Source of the DNA: Amycolatopsis sp. CA-126428
GTDB taxonomy: Bacteria > Actinomycetota > Actinomycetes > Mycobacteriales > Pseudonocardiaceae
Reading direction: 5' to 3'
Length of the DNA stretch: 64,000 nt
NCBI RefSeq assembly: GCF_002904335.1
Contig: NZ_PPHF01000074.1
Coordinates: 124,001-188,000 of the forward strand
Shown here: positions 33,553-42,611 of the stretch, in pieces
Layout of the letters: every line of letters begins with the position of its first letter
Numbering within the stretch: position 1 is the first letter of the stretch
Translations under genes and position numbers: made by a program
Notes under the pieces: model-generated
Seen by the model: only the letters and a program-made list of their open reading frames with translations
Database searches by the model: none
What the model was told of the DNA's origin: nothing

Positions 33553-34926
33553 TCAGAGCGTCCGGCAGGTGAGCGCCGGCCGGGCGTCGGCACTTCCGTT
33601 CTGCGTCAGGGCGATCAGGCCGAACGTCGTCGTCGCGTCCGCGTCGAGCTTGGCGTTCCAGTCGGCGTTTTCGACCGTCACCGTCGAACCATCGACCGTG
33701 AAGGTGCCGTTCCACAAGCCGCTGATGCGGTGACCGGCGGGCAGCTGCCAGCGGACGCGCCAGCCGGACAGGCCCGCGGTCCGGTCGTTGCGGACCGTCA
33801 CCTGCACCTGGTAGCCGCCGGGCCAGGAGTTCGTCACCTCGTAGCGGGCCGCGCAGCCCAGATCGGCCGGCGTCGTCGGCGCCGGGCTCGCGGACGTCGA
33901 GGCCGGCGGAGAGGCCGGGGGAGAGGACGAGGCCGGTGCGGCGACGGTCGTCGTGCCGCCGGGGACGAGCACCGTGCCGATCACCACGCCGAGGGCCAGC
34001 AGGATCGCGCCGGCGGCCGACGCCAGGACGAGCCGGCGCCGGGGGCGGCGGACGCGCAGCAGCCGGGTCCCGGCCCGGGGCCGCGGCCGGGGCGGCGGCA
34101 GGGGACGGCCGCCGGTGACCGCTTCGAACAGCTCCTGGACCTCGGCCATCGACGGGCGCGCTTCGGGATCCCGCTGCAGCATGCGGATGAGCACCTCGGC
34201 GAGCGGCCCGCTGTGCCGCGGCGGGATGGTCTCCTCTTTCGCGATGCGCAGCAGCAGTGTGATCGCGTTGTCGTCGTTGCCGAACGGGGGCGTGCCCTCC
34301 AGCGCGCGGTAGAGCGTCGCCCCGAGGGAAAAGACGTCGGCCGGGAAGCCGGCTTCGTGGCCGCCGGCGACTTCGGGCGCCAGGTAGGCCGGCGTGCCCG
34401 CGATGAACCCGCCGCCGGTCACGGTCCCTTCGCCGGTGGCGCGGGAAATGCCGAAGTCGGCGATCTTGACGACACCGGACTCCCCGAGCAGGACGTTGCC
34501 GGGCGTGACATCCCGGTGCACGACACTCTCGGCGTGGGCGGCCGCGAGCGCCGACGCGACCGGCAGGCCGATGCGCGCCACCTCTTCGGCGGGGAGGGTC
34601 TCCCGGTCCAGCAGGATCTCCGCGAGGCTGCGCGACGGCAGGTACTCCATCACCAGGTACGGCCCGCCGGGCGCCTCGACGACGTCGTGCACCGTGATCG
34701 CGTGCGGGTGCCGCAGGCGCGCGGTCAGCCTCGCTTCCCGCAGGGCACGCACGCTCGCCTGCTGACTGGCCGCCGGCCCGATGGCCGCGTCGTAGTCCAG
34801 CTGCTTGACCGCGACGACGCGGTCGAGCCGCTCGTCGCGGGCGCGCCAGATGACGCCCATCGAGCCCTGGCCGATTCGTTCGGCCAGCCGGTAGCGCCCG
34901 GCGATCAGCTCTCCTGCGTCGGTCAC
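33553..34926 (-). CDS. transmembrane Ser/Thr protein kinase with extracellular CBM2-like domain
   Basis: 457 residues. Kinase domain at about 9-265 (GQGSMG loop, VAVKQL lysine, DFGIS, TPAYLAPEV), a basic juxtamembrane stretch, one membrane helix (about 300-322), a Ser/Pro/Thr linker and a C-terminal domain of about 100 residues with the CBM2 pattern (CAARYEVTNSWPGGY, GWRVRWQLP, LWNGTF, NADWNAKL). The catalytic loop reads HRDVTPGN: the usual Lys two after Asp is Thr. It may sense cellulose-like polymers outside the cell. Confidence 0.87.
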   Translation of the reverse strand: MTDAGELIAGRYRLAERIGQGSMGVIWRARDERLDRVVAVKQLDYDAAIGPAASQQASVRALREARLTARLRHPHAITVHDVVEAPGGPYLVMEYLPSRSLAEILLDRETLPAEEVARIGLPVASALAAAHAESVVHRDVTPGNVLLGESGVVKIADFGISRATGEGTVTGGGFIAGTPAYLAPEVAGGHEAGFPADVFSLGATLYRALEGTPPFGNDDNAITLLLRIAKEETIPPRHSGPLAEVLIRMLQRDPEARPSMAEVQELFEAVTGGRPLPPPRPRPRAGTRLLRVRRPRRRLVLASAAGAILLALGVVIGTVLVPGGTTTVAAPASSSPPASPPASTSASPAPTTPADLGCAARYEVTNSWPGGYQVQVTVRNDRTAGLSGWRVRWQLPAGHRISGLWNGTFTVDGSTVTVENADWNAKLDADATTTFGLIALTQNGSADARPALTCRTL

Positions 34927-34997
34927 GGCGACCTCCCCGGCCTTCCCCAGAGCACACAGCACACACGGATGCGGGTGGCGATCGGTTCGAGCCTAAC

Positions 34998-35029
34998 GGC
35001 CTGCCCGCCGGTGTGCAGGCGGGCAGGCC
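34998..35029 (-). terminator. terminator after HNH gene
   Basis: A perfect 12-bp stem (GGCCTGCCCGCC and complement) with an 8-base loop, starting three bases past the stop. Confidence 0.75.
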
Positions 35030-35032
35030 GCG

Positions 35033-35494
35033 TCAAGCGCCGGGCCGGTGCAGCTGGTCCCACGCCGGGACGTACGGGCTGAAGCGCAGCTTCATCCCGG
35101 CCTCGCCCGGCAGCTTGTCCGCCTTGCGGGCGTTGCAGCTGCGGGCCGTGCCGCCACACGCGGCGACCGTGTTGAGCCAGTCGGTCCGGGCGCCGCCGCG
35201 GCTCAGCGGCGTCACGTGGTCGATCGTGGTGGCCCGCTGCCCGCAGTAGGCGCAGCGGTAGCCGTCACGGACCAGCACGCCGCGCCGGGACCAGCGCGGC
35301 GGCTGCGTATATCGCCACTTCATGACGACGTACCGCAGCAACCGCACGATCTTCGGGCGCGGGAACAGCCCGTAGGCGAGACCCTCCTCGGCTTCGTGGA
35401 TCTCGGCGACGTGGCGCACGAGCATGCGGATCGCGTGCGGGACCGAAACGGTCTGCAGCGGCTCGTAGCCGGCGTTCAGGACGAGTACTTTCAC
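35033..35494 (-). CDS. HNH endonuclease
   Basis: 153 residues. The betabetaalpha-metal nuclease core reads CAYCGQRATTIDHVTPLSRG with a Cys pair before and after (CGGTARSCNARK), as in the short actinobacterial HNH proteins that begin with VLVLNAGYEPLQ. A DNA nicking or repair role is generally assumed; no target is known. Confidence 0.88.
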   Translation of the reverse strand: MKVLVLNAGYEPLQTVSVPHAIRMLVRHVAEIHEAEEGLAYGLFPRPKIVRLLRYVVMKWRYTQPPRWSRRGVLVRDGYRCAYCGQRATTIDHVTPLSRGGARTDWLNTVAACGGTARSCNARKADKLPGEAGMKLRFSPYVPAWDQLHRPGA

Positions 35495-35593
35495 AGCGCA
35501 CTCCGATTTCGACGATGGGGACGCGGGAAGCGGTGGCCTCCCGCTTGGCGGGAATCATCGTCGCCGAGTGGCTTGACCTGCGTCAATCGCGTT

Positions 35594-36532
35594 TCACCGC
35601 AGGGGATGCGCGCGGAAGAACCGCCAAATCACCGGCGTCGCGTCGAGCACCGTGGGCGTCGCGGAATCGTTGTTCGGCCGGGTGCTGGGCCAGACGTGCC
35701 CGGCGCCTTCGACGCGGTAGTGCTCGAGGGCGCCGCGCCGGTCGCAGCCGAGCCACTTCTCGGCGACGACCCCGGCGACCGGCGTCCACGGCACCGGAGC
35801 GGGCCGGCAACCGTCCCTTGTGGACCAGGCCGCCAGCCAGTCCGGGATCGCGGGCAGGCCCTTCGCCGGGTTGCCGGCGTAGGGGATCGTCGTGTCGGCC
35901 GTGCCGTGGAAGTCGAGGACCGGCACGGGCCGGCTCGGGTGGCAGGCGCCGCCCTGCGGGTAGAACGCGCCGGACACCGGCGCGAACGCGGCGATCCGGC
36001 CCGCCAGCCGGCAGGCGAGCACGCCGGTGAACCCGCCGCCGTTGGACTTGCCGGCCGCGAAGATCCGGCCGGGGTCGACGCACAGCGTGCGCTGCAGCGC
36101 GGTCAGCAGGTCACTGGTGAACAGGACGTCGTCCGCGGCGGCCGAGTAGGGCGCCCCGGTCCAGGCGGATTCGCCGTCGGTGCCGATCAGGCCCTGCGGG
36201 TAGACGGCGATCGCGTCCAGCGCCGAGAAGCCGGACAGCTCCTCCTGGTACTGGGACGTCCGCTTGTGGCCGTGGAAGGACAGGACCAGCGGGTACGGCC
36301 GCCACGGGCGGTACCCGGCGGGCAGGTGGACGGTGTACTCGCGGTCGAGGCCGCCCGAGGTGACGTGCCGGGTGGTCGTCACGCCGGCCGGGAACCCGGG
36401 CGCGCGCCCGCAGCCGGTGGTGGGCACGGGGTGGTCGGCGACGCCGCCCGCGGCGGCGGGCGCGGCGAAGGCGGTGGTCAGGGCACAGGCCGCGGCGAAC
36501 ACGGCCGCCCATCGGGGGAAGCGTCCGGGCAC
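35594..36532 (-). CDS. secreted polyhydroxybutyrate-depolymerase/feruloyl-esterase-like enzyme
   Basis: 312 residues with a signal peptide (to about 28, AFAAPAAA). The nucleophile is in AAGKSNGGGF, the acid in FHGTADTTIPY and the His in GAGHVWPS, the pattern of the LpqC family of extracellular esterases. Likely substrates are polyesters or hemicellulose esters. Divergent from htpG. Confidence 0.85.
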   Translation of the reverse strand: MPGRFPRWAAVFAAACALTTAFAAPAAAGGVADHPVPTTGCGRAPGFPAGVTTTRHVTSGGLDREYTVHLPAGYRPWRPYPLVLSFHGHKRTSQYQEELSGFSALDAIAVYPQGLIGTDGESAWTGAPYSAAADDVLFTSDLLTALQRTLCVDPGRIFAAGKSNGGGFTGVLACRLAGRIAAFAPVSGAFYPQGGACHPSRPVPVLDFHGTADTTIPYAGNPAKGLPAIPDWLAAWSTRDGCRPAPVPWTPVAGVVAEKWLGCDRRGALEHYRVEGAGHVWPSTRPNNDSATPTVLDATPVIWRFFRAHPLR

Positions 36533-36681
36533 TCGATCCTCCTTGATCGGCAGCGGGGCGTGGCCAGCATCACACCGGGAGCCGCCGGCTCGGCGATTGC
36601 GTTCATAAAGTGCGCGGTCGGAACTGTCGGACCCACTCGGTAGGATCGACCCAACAACGGCCTTCGGACACGCGGAAAGGG

Positions 36682-38583
36682 ATGGAAGTGACTGCCCCGA
36701 TCGAGACGCTGGAGTTCCAGTCGGAAGCGCGTCAGCTGCTCCAGCTGATGATCCATTCGATCTATTCGAACAAGGACACGTTCCTGCGGGAGCTCGTGTC
36801 CAACGCCTCCGACGCCCTCGACAAGCTGAGGCTGGAGTCGTACCGCGACAAGGACCTCGAGGCGGACACGTCCGACCTGCACATCGCGATCGAGACCGAC
36901 CCGGAGGCGCGGACCCTGACGGTGCGCGACAACGGCATCGGCATGACCCGCGAGGAGGTCGTCGCCCTGATCGGGACGATCGCCAAGTCCGGCACCGCCG
37001 ACTTCCTGACCAAGCTCAAGGAGGCGAAGGACGCGGCGGCGTCCCAGGACCTCATCGGGCAGTTCGGCGTCGGGTTCTACGCGAGCTTCATGGTCGCGGA
37101 CAAGGTCACCCTCGTCACGCGCCGCGCCGGCACTGCCGAGGGCGTCCGCTGGGAGTCGGCCGGTGAAGGCACGTACACGATCCAGCCGGTCGAAGACGCG
37201 CCCCAGGGCACCGCGGTCACCCTGCACCTCAAGCCCGAGGACACCGAGGACCACCTCTACGACTACACGTCCGCGGCGAAGATCCGCGAAATCGTGAAGA
37301 AGTACTCCGACTTCATCACCTGGCCCATCCGGATGACGGGCGAGGGCGAAGCCGCCGAGGTCGAGACCGTCAACTCGATGAAGGCGCTGTGGGCGCGCTC
37401 GTCGAGCGAGGTCACCGAGGACGAGTACCACGAGTTCTACAAGCACGTCAGCCACGACTGGCAGGACCCGCTCGAGACGATCCGGCTGCAGGCCGAGGGA
37501 ACGTTCGAGTACCAGGCGCTGCTGTTCCTGCCCTCGCACGCGCCGATGGACCTGTTCCTGCGCGAGCGCAAGCGCGGCGTCCAGCTCTACGTCAAGCGCG
37601 TGTTCATCATGGACGACTGCGAGTCGCTGGTCCCCGAGTACCTGCGGTTCGTCAAGGGCGTCGTCGACGCCCAGGACCTCTCGCTCAACGTCTCGCGGGA
37701 GATCCTCCAGCAGGACAGGCAGATCCAGCTGATCCGCCGCCGGCTGGTGAAGAAGGTCCTGTCGACGGTCAAGACGATGATGACCGCCGACGCCGAGAAG
37801 TACGCGACCTTCTGGCGCGAGTTCGGCCGGGCGGTCAAGGAGGGCCTGCTCGACGACTTCGAGAACCGCGAAGCCATCCTCGAGATCTCGTCGTTCGCCT
37901 CGACGCACGACGCCGAGAAGCCGACTTCGCTGCGCGAGTACGTCTCGCGGATGAAGGAGGGCCAGGAGCACATCTACTTCATGACCGGCGAATCGCGGTC
38001 CGCGATCGAGAACTCGCCGCACATGGAGGCGTTCCGCGCCAAGGGCTTCGAGGTGCTGGTGCTGACCGACCCGATCGACGAGATGTGGGTCGACTCGGTG
38101 CCGGGCTTCGACGGCAAGCAGTTCCAGTCGATCGCGAAGGGCCAGGTCGACCTCGAGTCGGAAGAGGACAAGAAGGCCACCGAGGTCGCCCGCGAACAGC
38201 AGAACAAGGACTTCGAGAGCCTGCTGACCTGGATGGGGACCGCGCTGGGCGAGACCGTCAAGGAGGTGCGCCTCTCGTCGCGGCTGACGACGTCGCCCGC
38301 GTGCATCGTCGGCGACACGCACGACCTGACCCCGACGCTCGAGAAGATGTACCGCGCGATGGGGCAGGAGCTGCCGCCGATCAAGCGCATCCTCGAGCTC
38401 AACCCGGAGCACGGCCTGGTGACGGGGCTGCGCGAGGCGCACGCATCCCGGCCGGACGACGAGGGCCTGGCCGAGACGGCCGAGCTGCTCTACGGCATGG
38501 CCCTGCTGGCGGAGGGCGGCGAGCTGGCCGATCCGTCGCGGTTCATCAAGCTGCTGTCCGGCCGGCTGGAGAAGACGCTCTGA
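36682..38583 (+). CDS. htpG: molecular chaperone HtpG (Hsp90)
   Basis: 633 residues, usual length. ATP-binding motifs of the GHKL fold are intact: [28 protein letters not shown] and [14 protein letters not shown]. The middle domain has SREILQQ. It refolds stress-damaged client proteins in the cytoplasm. ATG 36682 is preceded by GGAAAGG. I see no HspR or CIRCE-type site upstream. Confidence 0.97.
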
Positions 38584-38586
38584 GCC

Positions 38587-38619
38587 GAGGCCCGGGCGGG
38601 TTCGCACCCGCCCGGGCTC
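38587..38619 (+). terminator. terminator after htpG
   Basis: A stem of 14 bp with one bulged G (GAGGCCCGGGCGGGT with ACCCGCCCGGGCTC) and a TCGC loop, four bases after the stop. Its 3' arm overlaps the first bases of the duplicated segment at 38614. Confidence 0.75.
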
Positions 38620-38675
38620 ACGGGGCCGCGTTCGTCAGGTCGAGCGCGCTCTGCTGCCGGGCCGCGTCGGTCTGG
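38614..38675. repeat. direct repeat, detached copy of the GH76 gene 3' end
   Basis: 62 bases, 61 identical to 38891-38952 and in the same orientation, 277 bases apart. It encodes the last residues and stop of the mannanase with one change (Met to Thr). It has no gene attached. Confidence 0.9.
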
Positions 38676-38700
38676 CCCCGGCGATCTCGATTTCCCTGAC

Positions 38701-38888
38701 GTGGCAACAGCTTTCGAGATCACCCGATACCGCACCGAACGCGCCAGCGGAAACGCGAAACCCACATCGGCCACGGCGTCACAACCTCGCCACCGACACC
38801 GCACCCCGCGCCATGGCCACCCTGTGCACCGCAGGCCGCACCAGTATCGCCCAAGGCCTCCGCCGGATGGCCCGCGACGCCACCCGGC
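38701..38888 (+). pseudogene. transposase remnant (ISAs1/IS4-like)
   Basis: Two fragments in different frames between the two 62-base repeats. The first (38701-38760) reads AFEITRYRTERASG, like the ITRYRTD-x-A-T-G segment of ISAs1-type transposases. The second (38780-38888) reads NLATDTAPRAMATL and TSIAQGLRRMARDATR, like their C-terminal RVMATLRNLA and IAAALRHHARD parts with an internal deletion. No inverted terminal repeats are recognised. Confidence 0.6.
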
Positions 38889-38890
38889 AG

Positions 38891-38952
38891 GGGCTCACGG
38901 GGCCGCGTTCATCAGGTCGAGCGCGCTCTGCTGCCGGGCCGCGTCGGTCTGG
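38891..38952. repeat. direct repeat, copy inside the GH76 gene
   Basis: Second copy of the 62-base repeat; forms the 3' end and stop codon of the mannanase gene. Confidence 0.9.
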
Positions 38953-40364
38953 TCGAACGGGCCCGCCCACATCAGCCCGTACGCCTCCGCGCTGTTCCGG
39001 TCGTTCGCGTACGCCGCGTTCGCCTGCCGCTGCAGGTAGGCCGGGTACGGATGATCGGGCAGGGCGGCGTTCAGCACCGCCAGGTCCCGGACGTACACGC
39101 CCTTGAACGTCGGGCCGTCGAGGCCGCCTCCGCCGGCCGTCTCGCCCGGGTCGCGGAGGATCCCGCCCGGGTTGAGGGCCGCGTTCGTCGTCGACGCGTT
39201 CGCCATCGCGCGGGCCTTCGTCAGCAGGCTCGCGTCGCCGGTGGCGCGGTGGAGCTCGGTCAGCGCCGCCAGGGGCACGCCCTGGTTGTAGGTCCAGACG
39301 GGCTGGCCGTTGTTGGCGCACGTCGCCGTGTTCAGGCCGTCGTTGACCAGGTTCCCGCTGTTGATCACGCCGCTGCCCGAGAACCACGTCCAGCCCGCGC
39401 GGGCGCGCGCCAGGTACGCCGTGTCGCCCGGGATGCGGTTGTGCAGGGCCGCGTTGAGCTGGATGTACAGCGAGTTCGGGATGGCGTTCTTCGTCGTGCG
39501 CGAGGTGTTCCACCAGACCCCGCCGCCGCAGACGCCGTCCCAGTACGCGTACATGTGGTCGGCGTCGGCGCGGGCGGTGTTCAGGTAGCGGCCGTCGCCG
39601 GTCAGGTCGTAGGCGTCCACCCAGGCCAGGCCCCACCACGCGGTGTCGTCCAGGTAGTCGTTGCGGAAGCTGCCGCCCTGCGCCGACAGGTTCTTCGTGT
39701 ACGTCGTGTCGATCGCGTAGCGGTAGCTGCCCATACCGCTGATCCGGGCGTTGTCGATGACCGCGGTGAGCGCGTTGGCCGAGTTCCACCACCCGGTCGT
39801 GTCGAACAGGCCGGTGCCGAGGTTGTACCGCTCCATCAGGGCCGTCGCCGCCGCGGTGCGGCGGTCCCAGGCGTTCCAGGTCGTCCGGGCCCAGCCGGTG
39901 CAGGCGATGGTCCCCGACCCCGCGGGCTGCCCGCACGCGCGCAACAGCCCCACGCCCTTGTTCGCCCAGTCGTCGGCGTTGTACATCAGCGTCCGGTAGC
40001 CCGTCGCGCCCGACGGCGTCACGGTGTCGCCGAGCTTGCTGCCCGAGGCCCACGTGCGTCCGGCGTCGAACGAGCGGTCCAGCCAGACGTGGTCGCCGGC
40101 GCCGCCGCCGGTGATCGCCGCCCAGCCCATGTCGTCGCCGTCGTCGAGGTGCAGGGAGATCCGGCGTGACCCGGTGGTCGCCGCGCTCCCTTCGCGGTCA
40201 CCGGGCGACAGCGCCGGATCCCGGGCGTCGCAGTACTTGTCGCAGATCGGGGCGGCGGCCGGGGTCGCGGCCACGGAGGTCTGAGCAGCCGGAGCAGCCG
40301 GGGTAGCGGGGGTGGCCGGAGCGGCGGCCAGGGCCAGGGTCGTCAGGAAAGCCAGGAAGTGCAT
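38895..40364 (-). CDS. secreted glycoside hydrolase family 76 (alpha-1,6-mannanase-like)
   Basis: 489 residues with a signal peptide and Ala/Pro/Thr linker (to about 45). The catalytic Asp pair is in NDYLDDTAWWGLAW, followed by YLNTARADADHMYAYWDGVC and NQGVPLAALTELHRATGD, the GH76 (alpha/alpha)6 pattern. It would cut the alpha-1,6-mannan backbone of fungal walls or mycobacterial-type glycolipids. The 3' end is duplicated downstream next to transposase debris. Confidence 0.88.
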   Translation of the reverse strand: MHFLAFLTTLALAAAPATPATPAAPAAQTSVAATPAAAPICDKYCDARDPALSPGDREGSAATTGSRRISLHLDDGDDMGWAAITGGGAGDHVWLDRSFDAGRTWASGSKLGDTVTPSGATGYRTLMYNADDWANKGVGLLRACGQPAGSGTIACTGWARTTWNAWDRRTAAATALMERYNLGTGLFDTTGWWNSANALTAVIDNARISGMGSYRYAIDTTYTKNLSAQGGSFRNDYLDDTAWWGLAWVDAYDLTGDGRYLNTARADADHMYAYWDGVCGGGVWWNTSRTTKNAIPNSLYIQLNAALHNRIPGDTAYLARARAGWTWFSGSGVINSGNLVNDGLNTATCANNGQPVWTYNQGVPLAALTELHRATGDASLLTKARAMANASTTNAALNPGGILRDPGETAGGGGLDGPTFKGVYVRDLAVLNAALPDHPYPAYLQRQANAAYANDRNSAEAYGLMWAGPFDQTDAARQQSALDLMNAAP

Positions 40365-40417
40365 CGGTCACCTTCCGCGCTGAAGGGCGATGCTCCCATT
40401 CTGCCGAGCCGATATTA

Positions 40418-40429
40418 TTGGTCCAGTCC
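40418..40429. promoter_or_regulatory. possible DasR-type or other sugar-regulator site
   Basis: TTGGTCCAGTCC lies 54 bases before the GH76 start and resembles the TGGTCTAGACC core of GntR/DasR sites at 9 of 11 positions. It is a single, imperfect match. Confidence 0.25.
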
Positions 40430-40457
40430 TTTGCCGGGACAGGTTCCGGACAGGAAT

Positions 40458-41090
40458 TCACGCCCGCCGCGAGCTCAGCAGCAGCAGGCACAGCACCGCG
40501 ATCCCGGTGACGAGCCCGGCGACCAGCAGCATCGGGTCCAGGGTTGCCGGTGTCGCCGCGGTCGCCTGCTGCACCGCGGGTGGCGGCTCGGCGGCGGCCG
40601 GATTGGCCTGGGTGGCCGGAGCGGCCGGGGTGACGGCGGCCGCGGACGTCGTCGCCGGGGGAGTGTTCCCCGCGGGTGTGGTGGCCACCGGCACCGCGCC
40701 GGCCGCGGTCCGGGACGGGAGCGGCCGCGCAGCGGTGCTCGGCGGCGCGGTCGTGGGCGCCGGCAGCACCGTCACCGAGGCCCGCATGTCCGGGTGCACC
40801 GAGCAGTAGTACTGGTAGGTGCCCGCCTGCCGGAACGTGTAGCTCCAGCTCTGCCCGGCCGAAAGCTGCGGGCTGCGGAACGCGACCGGCGCGCTCGTCG
40901 TGACGACGTCGTGCGGGGCTTCGTCGTACTGCATCCAGGTGACCGTGTCGCCGACCCGGACGGTCAGCGCGGCGGGGGAGAAGGCGTAGCCCTGCATCAT
41001 GACCTGCTGCGTCGCCGCGGCGGCGGGGCTCGCGAGCGGCACGTTCAGGAACACCAGCAGGCCGGTCACGGCCAGGGCGGCGCGCCTCAT
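40458..41090 (-). CDS. secreted, membrane-anchored cupredoxin
   Basis: 210 residues. Signal peptide to about 26, plastocyanin-like domain at 28-110 with copper ligands His in EAPHDVV and Cys, His, Met in YYCSVHPDM, then a long Ala/Pro/Thr linker and a C-terminal membrane helix (about 185-205). It can carry electrons or buffer copper outside the membrane. ATGA overlap with the YceI-like gene. Confidence 0.88.
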   Translation of the reverse strand: MRRAALAVTGLLVFLNVPLASPAAAATQQVMMQGYAFSPAALTVRVGDTVTWMQYDEAPHDVVTTSAPVAFRSPQLSAGQSWSYTFRQAGTYQYYCSVHPDMRASVTVLPAPTTAPPSTAARPLPSRTAAGAVPVATTPAGNTPPATTSAAAVTPAAPATQANPAAAEPPPAVQQATAATPATLDPMLLVAGLVTGIAVLCLLLLSSRRA

Positions 41091-41536
41091 CGGACGAACT
41101 CGATCGCGATCTCGACGCGCAGCCGCCGGCGGGCCGGCCACCGCCCGAACCGGCCCGCGCGCGGTGGTTTCCGGCGGGCCGGGAGGACGGCTCCGGCGGC
41201 CCAGACGACGACGCCGTCCTCGTCCCGGTGCCGGACGTCGCCGCGCAGGCGCACCGCCCGCCCGGCCACGCTGCCTTCGACGACGAACGGGTCCTCGGCG
41301 ACTTCTTCGGCGGTGAAGGTGAGCTCGTTGCCCCGGAACGCCCGGCGCAGGAAGGGGATCCCGGTCCGCAGCGAACCGGGGTCGAGAGTGACCGTGAGCG
41401 CCGAGCCGGGCGTCCAGTGCCCGCCGGTCGCGGTGAGCCGGCCGCGGACCAGGGGCGGGCGTGAGGAAATCTCGATGACGCAGCGGTCGCGGCGCAGGGT
41501 GTAGCCGGTCCGGGGCAGGACGGCGGTGTCGGACAT
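41087..41536 (-). CDS. YceI-like lipocalin-type protein
   Basis: 149 residues without a signal peptide. GYTLRRDRCVIEISSRPP, SLRTGIPFLRRAFRG and the alternating strands match the YceI fold, which binds isoprenoid-type lipids. It lies between two cupredoxin genes, overlapping the downstream one, so a link to the copper or quinone pool is possible but unproven. Confidence 0.72.
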   Translation of the reverse strand: MSDTAVLPRTGYTLRRDRCVIEISSRPPLVRGRLTATGGHWTPGSALTVTLDPGSLRTGIPFLRRAFRGNELTFTAEEVAEDPFVVEGSVAGRAVRLRGDVRHRDEDGVVVWAAGAVLPARRKPPRAGRFGRWPARRRLRVEIAIEFVR

Positions 41537-41607
41537 GAGGAGTGGCCTCCGGGGATGGGAGCGGGTGGCCCGGCCGGGAACCGGGCCACCCGTGACGACG
41601 GCGAGCG

Positions 41608-42588
41608 TCAGCAGCTCGCCTGGTTCAGCAACGGGGTGAGCACGTTCTCGAGCCACACCGTGTGCGTCTTGATGTACTGGTCGAGGTTCAGCAGATCGGT
41701 CACCTGCTGGCCCAGCGACTCTTCGAGGTGTGCGCTCCTGAGGTGCGCGATGATCGGCGCGAGCGTGTCGGTGGCGACCTGGCCCGCCGATCCGTCGAAC
41801 ACCGGGGCGAGCACGGTTTCCAGCCACACCGTGTGGGTCTTGAGGTACTGGTCCAGGTTGAGGATGACCTGCACCTGCTGACCGGGTGAGGTCTCGAGGT
41901 GCGCGCTCTTGATGTGGTCGAGGATCGGCTGCAGGACCGCCTTCGGCACGCAGGAGCCGCCGGCCGGGGTGGACGGCATCGGCATCGAGTGGCTCGGTGC
42001 CGAAGTCGGCGCGGACGTCGGAGCGGACGTCGGGGTGGAAGTCGGCGGAGCACTGGTCGGGGCCGCGCCGGTCACGGTGACGGTCGCCTTCATGTCCGGG
42101 TGGATCGAGCAGTAGTACGAGTACTTGCCCGCCTTGGTGAAGGTGTGGCTGAAGGTCTGGCCGGTCTGCAGGGTCGGCGAGGTGAACTTCTCCGGCCCGT
42201 CGGTGACCACGACGTTGTGCGGCGCGGTGTCGTGGTTGGTCCACGTCACCGTGTCCCCGACGTCGATCGTGAGGTCGGCCGGCGAGAACTTGTAACCCAT
42301 GGCTTCGACCGGCTTGGCGGACGGCGCCGCGGCCGGGGCGGCCCCGCCCGCCTGTTCCTGCGCGAGTCCCCGGTACAGCGGGACGGCCAGGGGACCCTGC
42401 TGGGCCAGGGCGGCCAGGTCGACGTTCGCGGCCTGGCCCGGCGCGGCCTGCTCGGTCCGGTCGCCGCGCAGCGTGGCGAGGCTGAACAACGCCGTCGCCA
42501 GTGCGAGAACCGCCACGGCGACCGGCCAGCTCCGCCGTCGCCGCACCACCTCCGGCTGCTCGGGGGCGGTGGGGGTGGGGTTGTCCAT
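41608..42588 (-). CDS. membrane-anchored cupredoxin with duplicated C-terminal repeat
   Basis: 326 residues. Membrane anchor at about 22-40, cupredoxin at about 95-175 (ligands His in TAPHNVV, Cys/His/Met in YYCSIHPDM), a Thr/Ser/Pro linker, and two copies of a helical unit of about 50 residues: SAHLETSPGQQV with LDQYLKTHTVWLETVL, then SAHLEESLGQQV with LDQYIKTHTVWLENVL. AAGGAG precedes ATG 42588. Member of the copper cluster. Confidence 0.88.
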   Translation of the reverse strand: MDNPTPTAPEQPEVVRRRRSWPVAVAVLALATALFSLATLRGDRTEQAAPGQAANVDLAALAQQGPLAVPLYRGLAQEQAGGAAPAAAPSAKPVEAMGYKFSPADLTIDVGDTVTWTNHDTAPHNVVVTDGPEKFTSPTLQTGQTFSHTFTKAGKYSYYCSIHPDMKATVTVTGAAPTSAPPTSTPTSAPTSAPTSAPSHSMPMPSTPAGGSCVPKAVLQPILDHIKSAHLETSPGQQVQVILNLDQYLKTHTVWLETVLAPVFDGSAGQVATDTLAPIIAHLRSAHLEESLGQQVTDLLNLDQYIKTHTVWLENVLTPLLNQASC

Positions 42589-42611
42589 CGAGGACTCCTT
42601 TCGCAGGGCCA

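Noticed and set aside
30979..35082. A very long plus-strand open frame opposite the S53/partner/kinase genes
   Set aside because: Arg/Gly/Val-rich with no domain pattern; it mirrors third-position G+C bias of real minus-strand genes that have clear motifs and ribosome sites.
40418..40429. Firm DasR operator for the mannanase
   Set aside because: Only one imperfect match and the enzyme is not for chitin; left as a low-confidence note.
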